Shown here in pieces: positions 5,421 through 10,058 of a stretch of DNA of 10,058 bases (position 1 is its first letter; each line of letters opens with the position of its first letter). The stretch comes from Bacteroidota bacterium (GTDB lineage: Bacteria > Bacteroidota > Bacteroidia > Bacteroidales > SZUA-534), in NCBI GenBank assembly GCA_020047835.1, contig JAIFNJ010000200.1, positions 1 through 10,058 on the forward strand, read 5' to 3'. The translations under genes were made by a program, and so were the position numbers. The notes under the pieces are model-generated. The model made no database searches. It saw only the letters and a program-made list of their open reading frames with translations, and had not been told where the DNA came from.

Positions 5421-6293
5421 ATGAAAAAAATATTGATAACCGGAGCTACTGGAAACATAGGTTTTGAAGTAGTCCGGTTTCTTTTTAAAACAAATTCCCA
5501 AAACACCATAATTGCTGGGGTTCGGTCGGTTGAAAAAGCTAAGAAGTTGTTTGGGCGGCTCCCAAATCTTGAATATGCGAATTTTGATTTTGAGAACCCT
5601 GAAACCTTTGACAAAGCGTTAACTGACATTGACCTGCTTTTTCTTTTGCGTCCGCCCCATATTTCCGATATAAATAAGTTTTTCAAGCCACTGCTTGCCA
5701 AAATAAAAGAGAAAGGCATCCATCAGGTTGTTTTTCTTTCGGTTCAGGGAGCTGAAAAAAGCAGTATAATACCTCACCATAAAATTGAAAAACTGATCAG
5801 GGAGTTTGAGTTGGAATATATTTTTCTACGACCCAGTTATTTCATGCAAAACCTTACCACCACGCTTTTAGAAGATATCCAAAAGAAGCGGAAAATTATT
5901 TTACCGGCAGGTAAAGCCTTGTTTAACTGGATTGATGTGGAAAATATTGGAGAAACCACAGCGTTGCTTTTAGGAAATTTTGAATCGAATAAAAACCAAG
6001 CCATTGAACTTACCGGGTATGAAAACAGAAATTTCTATGAAGTTACAGATGCCATAAACCGTATCATTGAAAACCCAATTCATTTTGACAATACCAATCC
6101 TTTTCGGTTCTATCAAATCAAAAAAAGGGAAGGTATGGACAAAGGGATGATTTTGGTGATGATTATGCTCCATTTTTTACCACGGTTTCAAAAACCTCCT
6201 CGTATATCCAATTTTTATGAAGAAATCACGGGTAAGAAACCAACAACGCTCAATGAATTTATTGTTAGAGAACGTGAAAAACTGAACAATTGA
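5421..6293 (+). CDS. NmrA-like NAD(P)-binding protein (atypical SDR)
   Basis: This 290-residue protein has a Rossmann fold. The N-terminal strand-turn-helix MKKILITGATGNIGFEV contains the glycine motif GATGNIG (8-14) of NmrA-like atypical short-chain dehydrogenases. Further family marks are LLFLLRPPHISD (about 73-84), VFLSVQGAEKS (about 108-118) and the HHKIEKLIREFELEYIFLRPSYFMQNL region, where LRPSYFMQN is typical. Family members include quinone reductase QorB/QOR2-like enzymes and redox sensors. Without a substrate motif the reaction cannot be fixed. It lies 24 bp after the GH30 gene and may be co-transcribed with it, though the functions do not obviously connect. The 155-bp gap that follows (6294-6448) shows no clear terminator or RNA. 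Confidence 0.85.
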   Translation: MKKILITGATGNIGFEVVRFLFKTNSQNTIIAGVRSVEKAKKLFGRLPNLEYANFDFENPETFDKALTDIDLLFLLRPPHISDINKFFKPLLAKIKEKGIHQVVFLSVQGAEKSSIIPHHKIEKLIREFELEYIFLRPSYFMQNLTTTLLEDIQKKRKIILPAGKALFNWIDVENIGETTALLLGNFESNKNQAIELTGYENRNFYEVTDAINRIIENPIHFDNTNPFRFYQIKKREGMDKGMILVMIMLHFLPRFQKPPRISNFYEEITGKKPTTLNEFIVREREKLNN

Positions 6294-6448
6294 AATAATA
6301 GGCTTCAAACAAAAAACACTAACTGTGATTTACTACCAATAGCAGCTAATACTTGAAAATGAACTATATTTCCCGTGTAATTGTTACCATCACATGAAAC
6401 TAATAGCTAAGTTGTATAACTTGATTCTCAAACAAAAGGTTTAACTAC

Positions 6449-7075
6449 ATGAACATAGCCCAGATTTTTACCAACAACCAACAATGGATTGAAGAAAAGC
6501 TTCACATTGATGCAGCATATTTTAAAAACCTGTCGAAGAGCCAAAATCCGGATATTCTTTATATTGGTTGTTCCGACAGCCGGGTATCGGCTGAAGAATT
6601 GATGGGTGTGCGACCCGGTGAAGTTTTTGTGCACCGCAACATAGCCAACATGGTTCCAAACACCGATTTGAGTGCCATGTCGGTTATCAATTACGCGGTG
6701 ACCAATTTAAAAGTGAACCACATTGTGGTGTGTGGCCATTACTACTGTACTGGCGTTAAAGCCGCCATGCAATCGGCCGATATGGGCATTTTAAACCCTT
6801 GGCTGCGGAACATCCGCGATGTGTATCGCATTCATAAAGACGAGTTAGCCTCTATTAACGATGAAGAAGAAAAATACAAACGGTTGGTAGAACTGAACGT
6901 ACAGGAACAATGCGTGAATGTGCTGAAAACATCCGACGTGCAAAAGGCTTATAAAGATAGACATTTAACCGTTCATGGTTGGGTATTTGATATCCATAGC
7001 GGAAAATTGATTGACCTGAAAATTGACTTTGACAAAATTCTGGAAAGCATCATGGAAATTTATCGGATTATATAG
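6449..7075 (+). CDS. Beta-class carbonic anhydrase
   Basis: This 208-residue cytoplasmic zinc enzyme interconverts CO2 and bicarbonate. The beta-class signature is complete. Zinc ligands are C41 (in CSDSR, 41-45), H97 and C100 (in VVCGHYYC). The catalytic Asp-Arg dyad is D43/R45. GEVFVHRNIAN (58-68) and the C-terminal VHGWVFDIHSGKL block are typical. Length is normal for the family. The ATG at 6449 precedes the usual short N-terminal helix that bears NNQQWIEEKL. It supplies bicarbonate for carboxylases and helps pH balance. No bicarbonate transporter gene is adjacent. It converges with the minus-strand gene ending at 7108, across 32 bp with no clear hairpin terminator. Confidence 0.95.
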   Translation: MNIAQIFTNNQQWIEEKLHIDAAYFKNLSKSQNPDILYIGCSDSRVSAEELMGVRPGEVFVHRNIANMVPNTDLSAMSVINYAVTNLKVNHIVVCGHYYCTGVKAAMQSADMGILNPWLRNIRDVYRIHKDELASINDEEEKYKRLVELNVQEQCVNVLKTSDVQKAYKDRHLTVHGWVFDIHSGKLIDLKIDFDKILESIMEIYRII

Positions 7076-7107
7076 CATTTATTTAAATCAGCATCTTCTG
7101 AATTCAT

Positions 7108-8331
7108 TTATTTGCTAATAATCAACCGTTTTTCCAATAGACCTGAAGCCAATTTATACCTCAGAAAGTACATTCCATTGTTTTGGTTCGACAAATCGAT
7201 GGTAGTCTGAAAATTTTCTGAAGAATAAACTTTTTTTCCTGTTGCATCCACTATCATCAATCCATTGACAAGTTCATAATCATTATTGAATTGCAATTCA
7301 AATACTCCATTGCTTGGATTTGGGAATATGGTCAAATCATTTAAATCAATATCCTTGGTATTAACAAATATGGTTTTTGAAACCGTAGAATTTCCGTCAA
7401 AGTCAGTTTGTTGTAAGCGGTAATAAGAAACAGGTTGTGTTGGATTTACATCGCTAAAGTTATAATTCAATATACCAATAGAGTTTCCCGCCCCATCAAT
7501 TTTGCCTATTATAAGCCATTCAATTCCATCGTTGCTTCGCTCCAATGTATAATAATCATTGTTGGACTCGGAAGCTGTACTCCATTTTAGTAAAACCGTT
7601 TGCTGACTAAAACGGGCAGTTAATGAAATTAATTCAATGGATAAAGGTGTTTCATTGGAAATAGCAGTTTGTACCCCGTAAATATTAATAGCTCCTTGGC
7701 GGGAAAGGGCCCTTCCTTCAAGCGAAGAACCTGTTAACATATTTATTTCGCCGGTGTTCAAAACAGTGCCTTTGAATACGGAATTAGCTCCCAATGAGAA
7801 TTCCCCATTTATCTGCCAATATACATTGGCAGAAGAAGCCGAATTCAATAATAAAATAGTTGCCGATGGATCAATCAAAAAGGCTCCTTCAATTTTAAAA
7901 ATAAACAGTGCATTGGCATCACCCTGTGCATCTAAAATCAATTCACCACTCAACGTTGCTGCAGTATTCAAACAGTAAACATTTGAAGTTAATAGTTGAC
8001 CATTTCCTAAACCAGTTCCAATGGTACTTCCGCAAGACATAGCAGCAAGATAGCTATAAGCAGTTTCAACATCGCTTCCGGCTTGCAATGTAAAAGCATC
8101 CGCAACATGGGTTTCTCCATTCACAAAACCCGGAGGAAATCCAGATAAAGCTCCGGCATGAGTACCAATATTGCCATTAATCTCTGATGCCCCGGTATTG
8201 GTAAATGCCCCAATTTTAGTAAAAACGGAATAAGTTGACGCCGTCCCTAAGTCTGGAGCTTGTCCGAAATTTGCATTCCACATGAATAGAAGCAACGTGG
8301 TTATGGCTATTTTAAATGGATTCATTTTCAT
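7108..8331 (-). CDS. DUF3494 ice-binding-like protein with T9SS sorting domain
   Basis: With the start at 8331 (or 8325) the protein has 407 residues. The signal peptide is MKMNPFKIAITTLLLF, with probable cleavage before QAPD at residue 24. Next is a DUF3494 (ice-binding/antifreeze-like) beta-solenoid domain, about 26-226, recognised by LGTASTYSVF, LILDAQGDANALFIFKI, ANVYWQINGEFSLG and FKGTVLNTGEIN. A fibronectin-like spacer with LLKWSTASESNNDYYTLERS (about 240-330) follows. The last 75 residues (333-407) form a type A T9SS sorting domain starting at LTIFPNPSNG. The product is therefore exported by Sec and then by type IX secretion to the cell surface. The frame stays open upstream to 8472, but those 47 codons would bury the signal peptide, so the inner start is preferred. 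A -7-like box GACCTTTG (8355-8348) supports this. Ice binding is known for relatives; adhesion is an alternative role. Confidence 0.88.
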   Translation of the reverse strand: MKMNPFKIAITTLLLFMWNANFGQAPDLGTASTYSVFTKIGAFTNTGASEINGNIGTHAGALSGFPPGFVNGETHVADAFTLQAGSDVETAYSYLAAMSCGSTIGTGLGNGQLLTSNVYCLNTAATLSGELILDAQGDANALFIFKIEGAFLIDPSATILLLNSASSANVYWQINGEFSLGANSVFKGTVLNTGEINMLTGSSLEGRALSRQGAINIYGVQTAISNETPLSIELISLTARFSQQTVLLKWSTASESNNDYYTLERSNDGIEWLIIGKIDGAGNSIGILNYNFSDVNPTQPVSYYRLQQTDFDGNSTVSKTIFVNTKDIDLNDLTIFPNPSNGVFELQFNNDYELVNGLMIVDATGKKVYSSENFQTTIDLSNQNNGMYFLRYKLASGLLEKRLIISK

Positions 8332-8567
8332 AAATATTTTTATTGTACAAAGGTCGATATCTTTGTATGTTAAAATGTTACATAGTTTTAAATAAGAGTT
8401 ACATGCTTCACTCATTTGCTTCTGATCAAATGAAAGGGCTTGTTCCGAAAAAAACTTTGAAAACCTTTGCATTCAAATTATTTGGGGTTGGAGGGAGGCC
8501 TCGATTGTTAATACCAAAGCAGTTCAAAAATTAAGTGGAAAGATATTCTTCAACTACCATTTCTTTA

Positions 8568-8575
8568 TAACTTTG
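8568..8575 (+). promoter_or_regulatory. Probable -7 box of the cmk-ispH operon
   Basis: TAACTTTG matches TAnnTTTG exactly and lies 18 nt before the cmk start, giving a short leader. No TTTG occurs at the -33 spacing. The rest of the 262-bp gap (8332-8593) also contains TATCTTTG at 8358-8365, an alternative plus-strand -7 box that would give a leader of over 200 nt. Confidence 0.5.
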
Positions 8576-8593
8576 ACCGCTGATAAAAAATAA

Positions 8594-9292
8594 ATGGGAA
8601 ATCGAACAAAAAAACTGACTATTGCCATCGACGGACATTCCTCGTGCGGAAAAAGTACCGTGGCAAAAGATCTTGCTAAAGTGCTGGGATATACTTATAT
8701 CGACAGTGGTGCCATGTACCGGTCGGTTACCCTGTTTTGCATGGTTAATGACTTAATCGAAGGTGACTATGTGAACGAGGAAAAACTTAAAACATCCATA
8801 CAGGATTTTACCGTTCATTTCACGTTTGATGCTGCAAATCAACGATACATTACCTGGATGAATCATCAAGAGGTGGAAGACAAAATCCGAACCCTGGCCG
8901 TTTCAAACAATGTGAGTGCTGTGAGCAAGATTGGTTTTGTGCGCGAAAAGTTGGTGAAGCTGCAACAGGAAATGGGTAAAAATGGCGGCATTGTAATGGA
9001 TGGCCGCGATATAGGAACCGTGGTTTTCCCGAATGCCGAACTCAAAATATTTATGACCGCATCAGCCCAAGTGAGGGCGCAAAGACGTTTCGACGAAATA
9101 AAGGCAGCCGGACTAGAGGTTTCGTTTCAGGAAGTATTGGACAACATTGAAAAACGGGATTATATGGATGCCAACCGCGAAATTTCACCCTTACGAAAAG
9201 CCGATGATGCGGTAATTCTAGATAATAGCTATTTAACCAAAAAAGAACAACTCGATAAACTAATTGAACTTGTCAACCAGCGAAACAAATAA
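8594..9292 (+). CDS. cmk: Cytidylate kinase
   Basis: This 232-residue cytoplasmic kinase transfers phosphate from ATP to CMP/dCMP in pyrimidine nucleotide salvage and recycling. The P-loop is GHSSCGKST (14-22), and the CMP-site motif is YIDSGAMYRSVT (35-46). DGRDIGTVVFP (136-146) and the Arg-rich lid RAQRR (161-165) are present. The C-terminal RDYMDANREISPLRKADDA block (188-206) is characteristic of bacterial CMP kinases. Length is normal. It lies 18 nt behind a TAnnTTTG box. The last codons overlap the start of ispH, implying a shared transcript and probably coupled translation; the same pair occurs together in many Bacteroidota. Confidence 0.96.
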   Translation: MGNRTKKLTIAIDGHSSCGKSTVAKDLAKVLGYTYIDSGAMYRSVTLFCMVNDLIEGDYVNEEKLKTSIQDFTVHFTFDAANQRYITWMNHQEVEDKIRTLAVSNNVSAVSKIGFVREKLVKLQQEMGKNGGIVMDGRDIGTVVFPNAELKIFMTASAQVRAQRRFDEIKAAGLEVSFQEVLDNIEKRDYMDANREISPLRKADDAVILDNSYLTKKEQLDKLIELVNQRNK

Positions 9293-10058
9293 CGAACTTA
9301 CCTTTAGGGGCACTCAGGTAAGCATTGAAATAGATCCGTTATCAGGGTTTTGTTTTGGTGTAGCCCGTGTGGTGCAATTAGCCGAAGATCAGTTAAAAAA
9401 AGGAGAACCTATATACAGCTTGGGCGATACGGTCCACAACCATCAGGAAATGGATCGGTTGAAAGCATTGGGTTTAAAAACGATTGATTTGGATGAGTTT
9501 TCAAAAATTAAAAATTCAAATATTTTATTCCGGGCGCACGGAGAACCTCCTGCAAGCTATAGCATTATTAGCAAAAATAAATTACATCTAAGCGATGGCA
9601 CCTGTCCTGTTGTGCAAAAACTGCAACAAAGGGTAAAAGCAGCATGGGAAACCTTATCAAAAAATAACGGAAGGGTGGTTATTTTTGGTAAAAAAGGTCA
9701 TGCCGAAGTGATTGGACTTGTAGGACAAACCAACAATGAGGCCCTAGTGATTGAAAACATGGAAGATTTTAAATACCTTGATTTTACTCAACCCATGGAA
9801 GTGTTTTCGCAAACTACCAGTTCCATGGATGCCTACCATTTTCTGTGCGATGAGATGCAAAAAAAAGCAAAAGCGCCGCTTAAAATTCACGATACCATTT
9901 GCCGGCAAGTTTCAAACAGGGAACCTTGGTTGAAAAAATTTGCTAAAAATTTCGACGTCATAATTTTTGTTGGTGGAGTAAAAAGTAGTAACGGCCAATA
10001 TTTATATCAGGTTTGCAAGAACGAGAATCCCAACACGTACTTTATTTCAGATAGTTCG
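9270..10058 (+). CDS. ispH: 4-hydroxy-3-methylbut-2-enyl diphosphate reductase, 3'-truncated, non-ATG start
   Basis: 263 in-frame codons run to the window edge; the family is usually about 290 residues, so only the C-terminal end is missing. The enzyme catalyses the last MEP-pathway step, reducing HMBPP to IPP and DMAPP with a [4Fe-4S] cluster. All three cluster cysteines are visible, in SGFCFGV, DGTCPVV and DTICRQVSN. So are the substrate-binding histidines in TVHNHQE, RAHGEPP and GHAEV, the Glu of HAEV and the Thr block FSQTTSS. There is no ATG near the N-terminus. The frame opens after a stop at 9261-9263, and only TTG codons at 9264 and 9270 precede the conserved VSIEIDPLSGFCFGV. I chose TTG 9270, which overlaps cmk by 23 bp. 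A different start remains possible. Confidence 0.9.
   Translation, partial: MSTSETNNELTFRGTQVSIEIDPLSGFCFGVARVVQLAEDQLKKGEPIYSLGDTVHNHQEMDRLKALGLKTIDLDEFSKIKNSNILFRAHGEPPASYSIISKNKLHLSDGTCPVVQKLQQRVKAAWETLSKNNGRVVIFGKKGHAEVIGLVGQTNNEALVIENMEDFKYLDFTQPMEVFSQTTSSMDAYHFLCDEMQKKAKAPLKIHDTICRQVSNREPWLKKFAKNFDVIIFVGGVKSSNGQYLYQVCKNENPNTYFISDSS

Noticed and set aside
3930..6293. Polysaccharide utilisation locus around the GH30 gene
   Set aside because: No SusC/SusD-like, sensor-regulator or further glycosidase gene is adjacent; the neighbours are tRNA-Gln and an NmrA-like protein.
8343..8534. 63-residue plus-strand frame before cmk
   Set aside because: It has no recognisable domain, overlaps the promoter region of the minus-strand DUF3494 gene and lacks its own clear initiation signal.
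9751..9933. 60-residue plus-strand frame inside ispH
   Set aside because: It is an out-of-frame shadow of ispH, whose own frame is open throughout with conserved cysteines on both sides.
1..10058. CRISPR array, toxin-antitoxin pair or phage genes
   Set aside because: No regularly spaced repeats, paired small toxin/antitoxin frames or phage structural proteins were seen on either strand.

Overview
The window looks like a chromosomal segment from a member of the Bacteroidota, probably Bacteroidales/Marinilabiliales-like. This is inferred from several signals: AT-rich DNA, promoter boxes of the form TTTG-N19-TAnnTTTG, a type IX secretion (T9SS) sorting domain, mostly absent Shine-Dalgarno sequences, and a cmk-ispH gene pair. 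Both edges cut through genes.

Layout. Positions 1-117 (minus) hold the N-terminus of a lipoprotein. Then come a small MazG/dCTPase-like pyrophosphohydrolase (298-633, +) and a membrane histidine kinase (743-2071, +). Positions 2171-2736 form a compact minus-strand tRNA locus. It contains an intact tRNA-Ala(GGC) at 2663-2736, a terminator, an 88-residue GIY-YIG nuclease gene, a 106-nt three-way-junction fold, and a 40-bp exact copy of the tRNA-Ala 3' part with a second terminator. A polysaccharide deacetylase (2762-3376, minus) lies upstream of the tRNA. On the plus strand follow tRNA-Gln(TTG) with a clear promoter and terminator, a secreted GH30 glycosidase (3930-5396), an NmrA-like oxidoreductase (5421-6293) and a beta carbonic anhydrase (6449-7075). 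A DUF3494 ice-binding-like protein with a T9SS tail (7108-8331) is on the minus strand. The window ends with cmk (8594-9292) and a 3'-truncated ispH (from about 9270), overlapping on the plus strand.

How they work together. Most genes are unrelated housekeeping or single-function genes; only cmk-ispH and possibly GH30-NmrA look co-transcribed. No gap between genes exceeds 300 bases. The most unusual part is 2214-2736. There a tRNA gene has been used as a target: its 3' segment, from the third anticodon base onward, is repeated 447 bp away. The intervening DNA carries only a GIY-YIG nuclease and a branched fold, and the fold pairs with the tRNA remnant itself. It resembles a minimal tRNA-targeting selfish element, or the scar of a larger one.
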